Assembly (NCBI GenBank): GCA_963995505.1
Contig: OZ023180.1
Location: forward strand, 10,793,685 to 10,857,684
Direction of reading: 5' to 3'
DNA length: 64,000 bases
DNA from: Hypericum androsaemum
Lineage: Eukaryota; Streptophyta; Magnoliopsida; Malpighiales; Hypericaceae
Position numbers and translations under genes: made by a program. Positions 1-11,907 of the stretch are shown here, in pieces (the stretch's first letter is position 1; each line of letters begins with the position of its first letter). The notes under the pieces are model-generated. The model saw only the letters and a program-made list of their open reading frames with translations, searched no databases and was not told the DNA's origin.

Positions 1-2199
1 TGATGGTTGCATGAGGGGTGCCTTGCCCAACTTCCTCTTATTGCCTTTAATCCTTAGCATTTCTAGCTTTTTATCGCTTGACTATATCCAAAACAGCAAA
101 AAAAAAATCCTTTTTTGGGATGTCTTGAACCCACTCCTCGTGGTTTGACATTACACCCTTACTCTCTTTATTGCATCAGGGCGTTCAAAAATTTGATTGT
201 CACTACTGTATAGAAAAAACTCATATGCATGAGACACACATATTTAAGGTCTAAACATGCACATGTACCAAAAAAAACTGAAGTTATCATGTTTTATAAG
301 CTTACTCAATTGAAGACCGCTCGACGAATGCTCATTCCCGATTCAATTCTCCTTTCACTTTGGACCATTGTCCAATCATTCATTCCAATATTATTTCTAT
401 CACCAACTACCATGAGGAAGCCTTACATACTCTATATAAATAATCTAATTAATGAAATAAAATCAATTCCTCACTTCTCCAAGTAAGTTATTTTTGATGC
501 TTGAAAACAATCAAATATGGCACAATCAAGACCCAGCTTCTAAAATAGCTCAAAGCCAACAAATTAGCTCAATTTATTTCATTCCATGGTCCATACTCAA
601 GATATTAACTTGTAAATAATATGTAAAATAATCTTTCATGACCAGAAGTTCCATTAATAATCTATTTTGCCAACCAAATTCACACCGGGCACAATATATC
701 CAGTCACTTCTAACATCAAAAAGCAGCCCATATAAACTCAATATCACACAAAACCAAGTCTATATCTTCATCAATATACCACTGCCCTATTCATTCATGA
801 TCATTACACATAAAAATTTTAACTTAGAAGTTCAAAGAAATCGCTTGCCAAGTCGTTACTTTTGAATCACCTCAATTTTGAACTCAGACAATATGTCTGT
901 AGTTAAATAAAACTTTCATGTTGAATTTGTGAACCAAATAGGACATATTATAAAACTTTCTGTGAATCTGTGAACCAAACTTTCATATTATGAAGCAATT
1001 CTTCTTCCACCGACTTAATTTTAAGAAGTTACGAATATGTCCATATTGAAACACCTCTTCTAGATCGATTCCAAACTCAAACCAAGAGAAAACATATAGT
1101 TTTAGAAAGGGATTTCAGTCCTCTATAACTTTCATGTTTCATGAAAATTTTAATTTAGAGCAAAAATATGCTTACCAGTCCAATCTTTCTCGATATTTTT
1201 TATTATCTTTTCTCTTGGTCTTTTCTTCTATCTCTCTTTTCTTTTGGTTTCGGCCGTGTCTATCTTTCTTTTACTTCTCATCCCATAAGTTGCTGGTCTC
1301 TTAAAATGTCTTGAAGAGTAAGCCACCTCTTCCTTTAACCTTGTAACATGGTATTGTAAGTAATACAATGTGATTAGCTATCTCTTTAACATCCAATCAG
1401 AATTGAGTAAATTTTGTTCCTTTTTTACCGACTTTATTTGCTTTTTGCCTAAACTTTTTATCTAATAAATTGTAGGTATATGTATCTTGTTTCCAAATCA
1501 TATTCATTTGTCCAATTTGGAGCAATATCGAGAAAGTTGTGTTCATTTTAACGAACATGTGTGACTGATAACCAAACTTATCCAACTAACTTCATAAGGC
1601 TTGAGAATTATTTGAGTAGGCTTGTTAATGTTGATCAAGAATCATTAGAATACTAACCCATGTCTATAGCACACTAGATAAATGTGTAAGAACTTGAATC
1701 CTTGTTGAAATAAAGAATGAGAATTCCAACTTGAGCACTTTAAAAACCAACGACATAATGTGTTATTTGTCCACTTGCCAGGCTTAGTCCATATTGCTAG
1801 CATGACAAATCCATGTCTTTCAAAACTTATAGGTCCATATATTTTTAAGTTCTTAGAAGAGTAAGCCACCTCTTCCTTCCCATTATAATAAGGTGTTGCC
1901 AAGTGAAGACATATGATTGGCTGCTTCTTTTGTGTGCAATCATAATGCACTAATATGCTACTCATTTTTGACCCTCTTTTGCTACTCAGTAGAAAAACTT
2001 TCAAATATATAATTTGTAGATCTATGACTTATCTTTCTATACCATTATGAATCAACTCATTGGGATTCCTAATAAGTACATTATGATCAATTTACCACAC
2101 CATATTTAAAATTGTCTAAGGTAAGAAATCATTTGCTTCCAACTATCCTCGACACTCTATTTAGATAGCAATGTTATTCCAAATCTTATTCAAAATCAA
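1..2199. other. No recognisable gene; AT-rich intergenic DNA with one short duplicated segment
   Basis: I find no conserved protein motif, RNA gene or bounded element here. Short ORFs occur on both strands but none resembles a known family. A segment around 1313-1390 recurs in diverged form around 1855-1950: both hold the string agagtaagccacctcttcct followed by alignable sequence. This suggests an old local duplication or two copies of one repeat. Confidence 0.5.
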
Positions 2200-3572
2200 T
2201 ATGACTAAGTATACATCACTTAAGTTAGATAAATATGATTAACGAAGTAGGGTATTACACTAAACACTCGAACATACACCTCGTAGTTGCGGCTTAAGGT
2301 ATCAGTATCAACCCTGATCGGGAGCCCCACTACTTCTGCAATCCCTAGGACATTATCCAGATCAATATATTCCATACTCAGACTTAAAAGCTTCACCCAA
2401 ATCTTCACAAGTAATGATGTCATTTAGTTAGGTGTAAAGTCCGGCTGCAAATATAGAACACATTGAGGCAACTTCCATACTATTGAGCGCCATGCTCCCT
2501 CTTTGTCTTTTCCACATCAAAATAGAAACCATAACATCCCAATCCTAGGGACATCACTTTCCATGATGTATTTGACCATGCTTTTATAATAGAACCATGT
2601 ACGTTAGACAAGGAACATAGCATAGTACCCTTTGGGATAATAAGTCTCCCAATACATGTCTGTTTTGTATAATCCACAATGTTAGCAAAAAAGATGGCTT
2701 TCAACAATAACAAATGAAAAATGATTAAAAAGACAACTGGTTTGATATGTTTACCTATATTAGTCCTGCCCCCAGTATGAGGACGCAATAGGGTAGCATA
2801 TGAGGGTCGGGACAAAGATATCAGGAGGATGTCAGAGCCGGCGCTGACGACATTATACCTGTCCTACGCACAACAGAAAGTCCATAGCTGTGGATACGAT
2901 TGTTTGACCCGAAATCAACTCTGTAGCTTCTGCCTAGCCGTCATTAGCCCTAGTGTAAAGAATCTAACCATATTGCATGGAAAAACCTCATGCGATTCTC
3001 TTGTATTCTAGGGTTGGATCCAGCAAATTTTGTTATGTAATCTACACGAACTCCAATATTTGTTATACTATGTGCTTCACTCTGTTGCAAAGTGAGATAT
3101 GGTAGAACATCAGAGAGTTGGCTCACTTCTGATCGAAGTAATCTACTCATGTCTTTCATTTGACCTATTAGATTTGTGAACGAGTTTGACCTTTCTTGAT
3201 CATAAGGGCTTTTCACAGATGGGTGTTAAGAAAAATGTTATTTCACAAGGTCCGTGATTATCAGTAGTGATTCAGTAATAGCATGATTATCAGATATATG
3301 GAAAGAGCCTTCCCTGTGGCTAACCGCGAGTGGATTACCCATGGTCGGCATTGGTGCATAGCCATCCGCTGAGGGGCGGGTTACTTTCCTCCTGGCATCT
3401 ATGACCTACCGCATTACTGGTTACATCCATGTTGAGGACCCTCAATTATATTCTGTGTGCCTAGTTGGTCGATAGGTACTAGTCCATGGCCGAGTGCCCC
3501 AGCCATGGCCAGTTGGTAGCTGTCAGCAAAGGAAGGACGTCGAGTTGGCTAGAGTATCACTAGGGTTTCCAT
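2200..3572 (-). pseudogene. Broken LINE ORF1-type protein (DUF4283 plus zinc-knuckle region)
   Basis: Read on the minus strand, the pieces at 3216-2950, 2815-2480 and 2423-2220 give a degraded ORF1 protein of a plant L1-type LINE. The clearest part is at 2423-2260, where residues such as KIWVKLLSLSMEYIDLDNVL, then GLPIRVDTDTLSRNYEVYVR, match the usual block of these proteins (V.IWV.L.GLP.EYW...L..IA...G.PI..D..T). The upstream part has the expected hydrophobic F-D-V/L-E DUF4283 character. Several stops and frame changes break it. A possible start ATG lies near 3572. ORF1 proteins bind RNA during LINE retrotransposition; this copy cannot make one. A stand-alone DUF4283 gene is the main alternative. 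Confidence 0.6.
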
Positions 3573-3900
3573 TTTTTGGTAAAGGTACAAAATTCATTTT
3601 ATATATATAATTGATTGATGATGTCAGCGAGAGACCTAGGTGTAAAATAAAACCAAACATAGGGGACCAAAAATTAATTTTTTAAAATGAGAAACTAGAG
3701 ACAATATTACCAAATATGAGGGACTATAGCATAATTTCTCTTAACATACGATAGTCCAACAAAAATATTTGGAGGCCGACATGTAAACCTTCAAGGGATA
3801 ATTTTTTCACCACCTTAGTATGGCTGCAAATTGCAAGCCTATTGGTCGAATTTTATATGATGCATCTTTTCTTCAAGTATAAAAATTTCACATTGTCTGC
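3573..3900. other. AT-rich gap between LINE remnant and Athila-like LTR
   Basis: No gene or bounded element is visible. The last five bases, tctgc at 3896-3900, are the probable left target-site duplication of the Athila-like element; the partner is tctgg at 16471-16475. Confidence 0.45.
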
Positions 3901-5450
3901 TAATGAGTGTTCAAAACACTCATCTCACTACGTTGTTTTAGGTAGTTTTAAGTCCTTTTTAGCTTTTGTTTTGCATCTTTTCACCCATTCTAGGCTGCGT
4001 AGTACTTAGGCCTGTCAAATAGAAGCCATACGAATAATGAAAAAATACAGAGAGCTTACGGTCATATGGAGATTTACTAAAGAAGGCTGGACTAGGCGGC
4101 TCCTTCTCGAGACAAATTCCCTACAAAGTTGTTACCCTTAGCTACTAAGCTTATTTTTTGGACCACAAGCTGCAACATCGCAGATCTTCAGGGAATATTT
4201 TTCTGGATGATTGAATTGGATATTTGGCCTTGTCACCAATATGTAATTTTCCTGTTAGGGTAAGGGGGCAAATACTTATATAAATAGCCCCCTACCATTT
4301 ACTTAGAAAAGCTTTTGGAGAGATATTTAGCTAAAAAAGGGGTGACTCTCTCGGATAGGTAGCTTGTCGGGGGCTGGATCGGAGAGGGAGGTCTGAGGGA
4401 GCGTATGCGGCTAAGCCACTCTATCCTTTCCTCTTTTATCTTGCTTGTGACATTTATGGCTTTATCTATCTTTCCTTTGTATTTACAATGCTTAGTAAGT
4501 AGTCCTTAAAGGTCAGGTGCCCTTAGTGCATCCGACCAGCTAAGTGAGTGAAATGGGCTGAACATCTTTAGAGCACATATGAACCAGAGGTCTTAATGCT
4601 TTTAGCACTGAATGTGCCTATTTTGAGTTAGATAGTTGATGGTACGTTAGCTCGGCTAGGTTCACACTAGATGATTTAGTAGTATTCGACTTAAACTCTA
4701 GGAGGAAGGTGACCGTGGAGAGTTAGGGAATAGACTAGCTGGCATGATGAGAAATGCCAGACATTGTAAGCCAATCCTAGTAATATATAAAGTAGCATTC
4801 AAGAGTGGGGCTAGTGGTTGAGGTGCCATCGCTAAGGAGTAGCTATCCATGTCGCAGCACGGGTACGATAGAACTTGGTACGTGACAAATTGGCGACTTG
4901 CCCTAGTTCCCGCTTTGGCTTATGATTAATGTAAAGTAGCAAGTTGATTTAGCACCCTTTGACCATCATGATCTTAAGAAGCCCACAAGTTTACCTAGTT
5001 GGTAAGGTGCACATAATGTGTCCAGCCCTATTTTCCATTAATCTAGCGTCTCTGATGGGAGCAGATTAGGTATGGACACTTATAGGAGGGTCCCGTACTG
5101 GACGAGATGGCATCATGGCCGTCCATATCATTAAAAGTTTCACAAGAGAGATCTAATGGTTTAAATCATCCAGGGGTATTTTCATCTATTAACATATTTT
5201 CCTCTTTCCTCCTTTCTTCTCTCTCATCCTTCGTCATTCTCGTCTCATTTTCTCTGCCGCTCTTCTTTCTCCCTCATTCTCTCTCCCCCAAGTCCAAACC
5301 CTAACTAAAAATCCATGGTTCCAGATCTGACACCGTTGACATTGCTACGACCCCGATGTCGACCACCACTCTGATGCCAATAAGGTGTAGGCTGGAGTCC
5401 TATTGTGAAGAAGGAGCGACGGTGAGAAGGGGTCGATAGGTTTTTATTTG

Positions 5451-5814
5451 GGAGCCACAACTTCTTACTCTAGAATTAGATTGAGGCGATTCAAGTTGCT
5501 ATGCAAAGTTAACATATATATCTACAATTTTATAGTTTATAACTTCTCCAAATTTATAGTGCAAGGATGTCAATAATATGTTTGAACTTAAGAGTCAACT
5601 AAATTATAAGCAGCTGGACAGGTTTCGGTTAGGGAGCCACAACTTCTTACTCCGAGTCTGATTGAGGTGATTCAAATTATTGTATGAAGCTTTGATGTGT
5701 ATCTACAACTTTACAGTTTATGACTTCTCCAAATTCGAAGTATAAGGATGTCAAAAATATATTGAAGTCAAGAATCGACCAAGTTACAAGTGGCTGGAAG
5801 GTCTTTAACTGTGG
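5451..5814 (+). repeat. Two tandem copies of a 182-bp unit
   Basis: The string ggagccacaacttcttactc begins at 5451 and again at 5633, and the next ~180 bp align between copies with moderate divergence. Each copy holds an ~80-bp block, from aacttcttactc to ctacaact/att..agttta, that recurs in the unrelated LTRs of element Y. Confidence 0.8.
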
Positions 5815-5859
5815 TTTTTCTCTTCTGTAGTGAGGGTTGGTTTTTATCTTCTCCAAATG

Positions 5860-6360
5860 GCATGGCTGATTATGAAAAATGGCAGGCCAAATCATAAGAA
5901 AATGGTATGCCCGGGTATAATAAAATGGCATACCCGATTACAATATAATGGCATGCCCGGTAATGACCAAATGGCAGGCCGGGTACGATAAAATAGCATG
6001 TTGAGTTATGACCAAATGGCATACCATGTTACAATAAAATGGCATGCTTGATTATGATAAAATGATATACCCGGCTATGACCAAATGGCTGGCCTGGTAC
6101 GATAAAATAGCATATCCAGTTAGAACTAAATGGCAGACCTGAGTATGATAAAATGACATGTCCGGTTACAATAAAAGTCATGCTTGGTAATGAACAAATG
6201 GCAGACCTGTTATGATAAAATAGCATACGGGGTTATGACCAAATAGCAGACCCGGTTACAATAAAATAATATACCCAGTTACAATAAAATGGCATACCCG
6301 TCTAAAACTAATGGCATGCCCGGTTATGTCTTATTGGCATGTTCGGTTAATATGTAAGAA
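5860..6360 (+). repeat. Minisatellite with a 24-26 bp unit
   Basis: About twenty diverged copies of a unit close to aaaatggcatgcccggttat-ga fill this interval. Variation is mainly in the gcatgccc/gcaggccc core and the ttatga/ttacaa/tacgat tail. A related array in opposite orientation is at 17200-17310. Confidence 0.85.
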
Positions 6361-6935
6361 AACTTATAATTAATTAAATAACTTCTCCGACTATGACCGA
6401 TGGCATACCCGTCTAAATGATTAATATTAAATAATATTTATAATAAAAATTAAATAAATAATAATAGCCGTGCCAATTTTCATAATAAGTCATGCCAATT
6501 TGTCATAACAGATCATGCCATTTTATCACATCAATTCACGCCAATATCAAACTAATTTCAAATAAAATATTAAAGTTTAAGATAAAAAAGCTAAAAATAA
6601 TAACACTTAAAAAATAAAAAAATTAAATTGGACAGCGCATCAAACACTTCCAATTTGGTCATGTCCACGCGCGCTTTTCCATTTTGCCACCCTTGCAGAA
6701 TTCCTTTTTTACCCATGTTGTACCATTTTTCGGACAGAACGTGATAATCACTCGTGTACCAACTCCATGCCCGTCTCTGATTGCTTGACTTCACCCCTAT
6801 TTGAAAATAACAAAAATAAATATGTCCTAGATCTAACCAGACTAGCTTGATCTTGCGACCTCTAGGCCCGCTCCTTGTGTTCGAAACCCTTACTTATCTT
6901 TGCTGCAGGGTGGCCCAAAATCCCCGCGAATCAAA

Positions 6936-6953
6936 TGGCGCTGTTACCAGGGA
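6936..6953 (+). promoter_or_regulatory. Primer-binding site of the Athila-like element
   Basis: The sequence tggcgctgttaccaggga lies two bases after the LTR end. It differs at three positions from the tRNA-Asp type site usual in Athila and Tat elements. Confidence 0.8.
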
Positions 6954-7278
6954 GCAGAAGCATTAGACGAGTATCGTTGGCTAGTTATCTTAATTTTAGA
7001 ATGTTATTTTTTGTTTAGTAGTTAGATCTATTTAGTTGTCAATTTGAATTTGTAGTTAATTTCGTAGATCTAGTTAGATTTAGTATAGATCTAGTAGTTT
7101 TTCTTTATTACATTTTGATTTCTTAATTTGTCTTAGAATACTTTAACATTATTATCTCAGATCTAACCTTCAAGACCCTCTTGGGCATTTTATCGAACAC
7201 CTGTTGTACTCCATTTTTGCTACCTGCCTTGATAGAATTGAGTATGTACCTTTTTGTAGGTAATCACTCTTATAGCGT

Positions 7279-8379
7279 ATGCCAAGGACGCGATCCTCTA
7301 GATCAGAGGAAGATCAACAAGAGATTGAGCAGGACATCTTGATGATCGAAAGAATGTTGAGGAGAGAAAGAATACAGAGATCAATGAACCCAGGAGGACA
7401 ACAAGACGAGGGTCCAAGGAGAGAACCTCCACGCGTAGTGGAGTTATTTCATGGATTCTGCACGCCCCACTCTGAGGACACTCACAGCCAGACTCCCTCG
7501 ACTAGTAGTGGAGGCAACAAATTTGACTATCCCATTAGCCATCCTAACGCTAATCTCAAACTCTATTGAATTTGGAGGTCAAAACTCTGAGACCTATGTT
7601 GACATCTCTCCACCTTCCTCACAATCTATGACACCTTCAAAATCACTGGGATGAACAATGACGCCTTGACGCTCAAGATATTCCCTTTTACTCTAAAGGA
7701 TAACGCGAGGAGGTGGTACAACAACTTGGGAGAGACCAACATCTCCATCTAGGAAGAGCTTGTTGATGCCTTCCTCGGGAAATATGTCTACTTTACAAAA
7801 ATAGATAAAACCATCCAAGAAATCAGCAACTTCAGGCACTTTAAGGATGAATCTCTAGGAGAAGCTTGGGAACATTTTGAAGAGATGAAGAGATCCTACC
7901 CATACCATAACATTACAGAGAAACATCTCTCACAAACCTTCTACTTTGGTTTGGAAGTACCCTGCAAGGCCATGTTGGACGCAGCATATGATGGATCATT
8001 TACTCTGAAGCCTAGAAAGGAAGCTCTGAGGATCTTGAAGGAGTTTGTAAGCTCCATAACTGCATGCTAAGGGGAAAGAGCTCTAGCTCCATCCAGGCCA
8101 GTAAAATAAGATCCAGATGCCACCCAAGTGGCCCAATTAGCAGCACATGTACCTGCACTACAGAAGAAACTTAAGGATTATTCCATTACCCATAAAGTGG
8201 TTGTAGCCAATGTCACCTGTAAGGACTATGGTGAAGAAGGACACACGGCAAGCCAATGCCATGTTCAAGAGCCTGCAATAAAGCAGGTGAATTTCCTAGC
8301 CCAAGACTATAACCAAGGTTACTCAGACAATAAGGACCCGAACAAACCAGCTTGGCAAAACCCCCAATTTATCTTATAA
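7279..8379 (+). pseudogene. Athila-like gag remnant
   Basis: Starting at ATG 7279 the reading frame opens with PRTRSSRSEEDQQEIEQ, then shifts and stops before resuming. In 7650-8070 the capsid core is readable: ITGMNNDALTLKIFPFTLKD followed by ARRWYNNL, F.KYV...F, and FYFGL. This is the Retrotrans_gag pattern in which LKDxAxxWYxxL is diagnostic for Athila/Tat gag. There is an in-frame stop near 7750 and another after 8067. Residues around 8216-8265 (C-K-D-Y-G-E-E-G-H-T-A-S-Q-C) are a zinc knuckle of CCHC type with the second cysteine lost to tyrosine. Gag packages the element RNA; this copy is broken. Confidence 0.8.
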
Positions 8380-8821
8380 GGAAAAGGATACCAAGCACTG
8401 GGCTAACACCCCAGATAATGGGCCACCACTCCAAGTCCAATATCAAAGTCGAATGGGGATGATACCTAGAGAAAGGCTATGGGAAAAGATTGATGCCATT
8501 GAAACTAGGTTTCTTGAATGGGATACGGTGTGGATAGGAATGGAGGGAATGTTAAAAACTCAGAACGAAGTGGTGGCCATACTCAATAATCATGGGGTGC
8601 ACTAGGAGCAAATGGACCAAGAGATTCGAGGACAACTTACAGCATTCAAGATCCTGAAGGCACGAGTAAACCATCTATCACACCAAACACCTGCAGCAAC
8701 AGAAACGAAAGTTCTTGCCATTGAAGTAGCTCTAACTAAAAAGTGAAAAATGATAACCGTGGAAGAGAAATTAATCACCATCAGTGGAACTCCAGAAGAA
8801 ATCAAGACAAGTTAAGAAGTG

Positions 8822-9190
8822 ATCATTCATAAAGTGGCTGATCTTGGGAGGGTATCCATTCCAATTCAAATTGGAGACCTCTTTACCAAAGAAGCATTTT
8901 GTGATACAAGTGCATGCATCAATGTGATTCCTCATAATTTATGGAGGAAAATGGCCAATTTGTAACTGTAACCTTCACCACTGACCATCATATTAGTAGA
9001 CAGCTCATTGGTAGAACCTAGTAGAATATTGAGAGATGTTAAGGTTTAAGTTAAAGATAAAAGTGTAATAACTGACTTCTTGGTACTAGAGACACCTGAG
9101 GAAGAAGAATATGAGGTTATCTTAGGAAGACCTTTTCTGGCTGACGCCCATGTAATTATTGATGTACGAAGTAAGCAAGTAATCCTATAA
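8822..9190 (+). pseudogene. Athila-like aspartic protease remnant
   Basis: On the + strand the translation runs VADLGRVSIPIQIGDLFTKE, then AFCDTSACINVIPHNLWRKM, and after a stop ends with ILGRPFLADAHVIIDV. This is the retropepsin fold of Athila-type elements, in which the active site is normally C-D-L-G-A-S-I-N-x-M-P. Here the catalytic aspartate is kept (CDTSA) but the glycine of the D-T/S-G triad is lost. A stop follows the active site and another closes the frame. No reverse transcriptase follows. Confidence 0.75.
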
Positions 9191-9202
9191 CTTAAAGGAG
9201 AA

Positions 9203-9727
9203 GTGGAGATCTTTTATGTTAATGCAAATGCATTCCTGGAGCCAGAGCTTGTAAAGGTCCAATGTGCAAGGGTACTAAATAAGTTTCATCACTTTCTTCT
9301 AGAAGAGAGTGATGAGTCACAGGAAGATGAAGAGGAGTGCTTTATGATAAAGTCCACGGGCATAAAAAGAGCACCTTCAACTCCTTGCCAAGTCAAGGAA
9401 CCCGAACAGAGTAATAAATCTCTTGCACAGGTTAACCCTATTGTGTCACAAGATGAAGAACAAAACAAGGTAGGAATTCCTGTGATGACACATGGAACTT
9501 ATTTTCTCTATGCAATTTGTGACCTGCAGTCTCCAATCAATATCTTGCCAATTGCCATATGGAAGAAGCTATGGGGGATTGGATTATACCCGACCAGGAC
9601 CATGATCTACAGAATTAATGGCACAATAGTAAATTATATGGGACAAGGATATGGTGTTAAGCTGAACATCCAACACTGGGAGGTGCTGACAAACTTTATA
9701 GTAATCGACAAGCCCCTAGATAATTGA
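9203..9727 (+). CDS. Second protease-like ORF of the Athila-like element
   Basis: An uninterrupted ORF of 174 codons follows the first protease remnant. Its N-terminal 100 residues are acidic and low complexity (EESDESQEDEEE). The C-terminal half contains YAICDLQSPINILPIAIWKK followed by a beta-rich stretch and NFIVIDKPLDN. The CDLxSPINILP segment resembles the CDLGASINLMP active site of Athila proteases, so this looks like a second, diverged copy of the protease domain in tandem with the first. The catalytic D is present but the following residues are L-Q-S rather than L-G-A. The ORF begins within the element and probably survives by chance; whether it is expressed cannot be told. Confidence 0.5.
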   Translation: MEIFYVNANAFLEPELVKVQCARVLNKFHHFLLEESDESQEDEEECFMIKSTGIKRAPSTPCQVKEPEQSNKSLAQVNPIVSQDEEQNKVGIPVMTHGTYFLYAICDLQSPINILPIAIWKKLWGIGLYPTRTMIYRINGTIVNYMGQGYGVKLNIQHWEVLTNFIVIDKPLDN

Positions 9728-11907
9728 GCAGACATTGTACTAAGTCATTCAGGAAAACCAATTAAGCACAGCTCTAATAATCAATAGAGAGCATCTTCAA
9801 TTTAAGGTGGGAAAGAGATAGAAGCCCAATGAAGGTGTGGGATAGAACTTTAAAAGATTGGAAGAATACCCTGCCAATAAGATTCGTGCGATAGGACTAA
9901 ATGGAAAAGAGTTAGTCTACACAAGACTAGTCTTCAGGGATAAATCGTTCTAACACTCTTGAAAGATAAATAATCTGGCAGACCAAATAAGAGCACTAGT
10001 ACTGAGAGTAAGCCTAGGGAGACTCCATCTTGGCCCCACTCGATCCACTGATTAAATAGAGTAGCAGTCAAGCTAAGGAATATAAATTAGCAACCGTAGC
10101 TTATACATAGTAAGGATCAACTCTAAAGGTGACAAATTTTATAGTCATTCAACAAGGATAGACTCAAAGATTAACCAAGAAAGGCAGACTGAGGCAAAGC
10201 TGGAATGATAAAGAACTTCACAAATTCAGAGAGCTCTGGAAGCTACTCTATCCACCTCTCACTCATATCCAGCTCCAAGGCATCCCCTTAACTTCCTCAG
10301 TTAAAATGTTTACTTCATCAATTTCACCATGTTGTTTCCATAATTTTAAAATGCTTTAATTAAGTCTCTTATGCATATACAGGTTGAGCATTAAAGCCAC
10401 TGACATATTTGCAGTTTGTCTTTGATTGAAATGTTTGTTTGTATTTCTTTATCAGGCGATGGAGGCCGTGTTTTAGATTTTCTTTTATCTGGATCATAAG
10501 TCAATTGAGTCACCCTTTACAATGGAGACAATATGTCTCTTAAGTGTTGTGGGTTGGGGGGGTGTGTTGGGTGGGGATGGAGTTCCACGTAAGAACCCAT
10601 TCTTGTGTGTTTTTTAGCATAGGCAGGGATTAGTCAAAAACTTTCTCAAAATTGGACCCCCCCCCCCCCCCCCCTCTAATTTTTGATTTCCTTATTTAGA
10701 GCAAAACCCAACACCTAGTAGGAATCAAACCTAAGTTCCACAAGTAGGGGTGTATAGAAACTGAACCCTTAGTTATTTAGGCTTGTTATCCATGTAGTTA
10801 GATTAGTCTAGAAAGATTGATGAGTGACCTCGTGAGGATTTTGAGCTGAAAGAGGGGACAACGATCCCCATTTATTCATGGTACATTTAAGCTTTGGGTT
10901 ATCGAAGTGTCCTGCTAGTACTAGGAACTGCTTAGAATGTTGTAGGTGCTAGTGGGAGAAAATGAGCCATTTTTGAGTGACACAAGCCTAGAGCCTTAGA
11001 GCCTAAAATCCCTTATACCATTTCTTAAACCCTTTTGAGCCTAGAGTCATTTTATTGATGAAAATGTAAGCCAATTTTTATCCAATATCCCAATTCTCCT
11101 ACCTGTTTACCATCATGTCCGAGTGCACATTAGGACACTATTTTTTTGGGGATGAATTGTAAGGGAAAAATTGGTAGTATAAATAATGGGGGAAAAAGGT
11201 AGATTTTGTAAAAGGCCAACCTCAAGTATGCCAAGTCTGTGTCTTGTATAGTTGTGCTAAGTTTGAATAAAGAAGGCAAGTCAAAGAAAATGAAGAAAAT
11301 TAACAAAAAGGTGAAAAAGTGGTAAAAACCCCCTAAAAAGAGAAAGTCTGGAGTTCAATAATGTCATAAGACTTAGTGCTATTTGGTAATGTTGGAATAG
11401 AAGGTAAGGTTATTTGGAATAGATGAGTGTTAGTCGACATTTTTTTAGCTATATTCTCAGATTGGGTGGTTTAGTTACTTCCCAAATATATTTTCCCTTA
11501 CCTGTACCTAAGCCCCATTACAGTCCAGGGAAGAAAGTCCCCTTGATCACGAAGCCCCATAAATTTTTAGGTACCTATGACATAGGATGTAGGACATTTG
11601 GAAACCCCAAACTTTTTTTAGAGTGATAGAGAGTTGACTACCTTTAAAATATGACCTTAATAAACTTCATAACCTTTGAGTGATCAACCTTCTAACGTAG
11701 TCCATTTAGAGGGATGACTTGGTTAAATAGCAAAGGGGGCTGGGTCTATATGTCTTTACTTTGCATGCTTAGGTGAGTAAACCACCTCATCCTGGGGTAG
11801 TCTTTGAATGGGAAGCTAAAGGTTTAGGGGAGTTTTATTTCAAATTAGTCTTGCCTAGCCCCAACTTAATGTGATTTTAGTTGCTTTTAGGCCACCCATG
11901 ATTAATT
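9728..11907 (+). other. Non-coding internal region of the Athila-like element where pol would lie
   Basis: I find no reverse transcriptase, RNase H or integrase motifs in any frame. The stretch includes a run of 18 C at 10657-10674 and a short ORF at 11423-11626 with no recognised motif. It probably represents the non-coding filler typical of non-autonomous elements. Confidence 0.6.

Larger units (their letters stand above)
5057..6772. mobile_element. MULE-like DNA transposon without a transposase
   Basis: The insertion is flanked by a perfect 9-bp direct repeat, gtctctgat, at 5048-5056 and 6773-6781. The uninterrupted 3' LTR carries this target once (atctctgat, one change). Nine-base duplications are typical of Mutator-like elements. 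Both ends begin GGG when read inward and share patchy similarity over about 50 bp (for example GTACTGGACGA against GTTCTGTCCGA), suggesting degenerate terminal inverted repeats. No transposase is visible. The inside holds a 182-bp tandem duplication and a 24-26 bp minisatellite. Confidence 0.65.
3901..6933 (+). repeat. 5' LTR of the Athila-like element, split by a MULE-like insertion
   Basis: The segments 3901-5056 and 6782-6933 align with the 3' LTR at 11946-13537. The 5' copy lacks about 280 bp that the 3' copy holds near 12070-12400. The start is taatgagtg where the 3' copy has tgatgagttt, so the terminal TG is mutated. The end, atca, is followed by the primer-binding site. The LTRs are visibly diverged, so the element is old. 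Confidence 0.8.

Noticed and set aside
5860..6360. CRISPR-like regular repeats.
   Set aside because: The unit is continuous with no unique spacers of constant length, and the context is plant transposon DNA: a minisatellite.
10657..10674. Run of 18 C as a regulatory or structural signal.
   Set aside because: A homopolymer in non-coding element sequence; likely slippage or assembly uncertainty.
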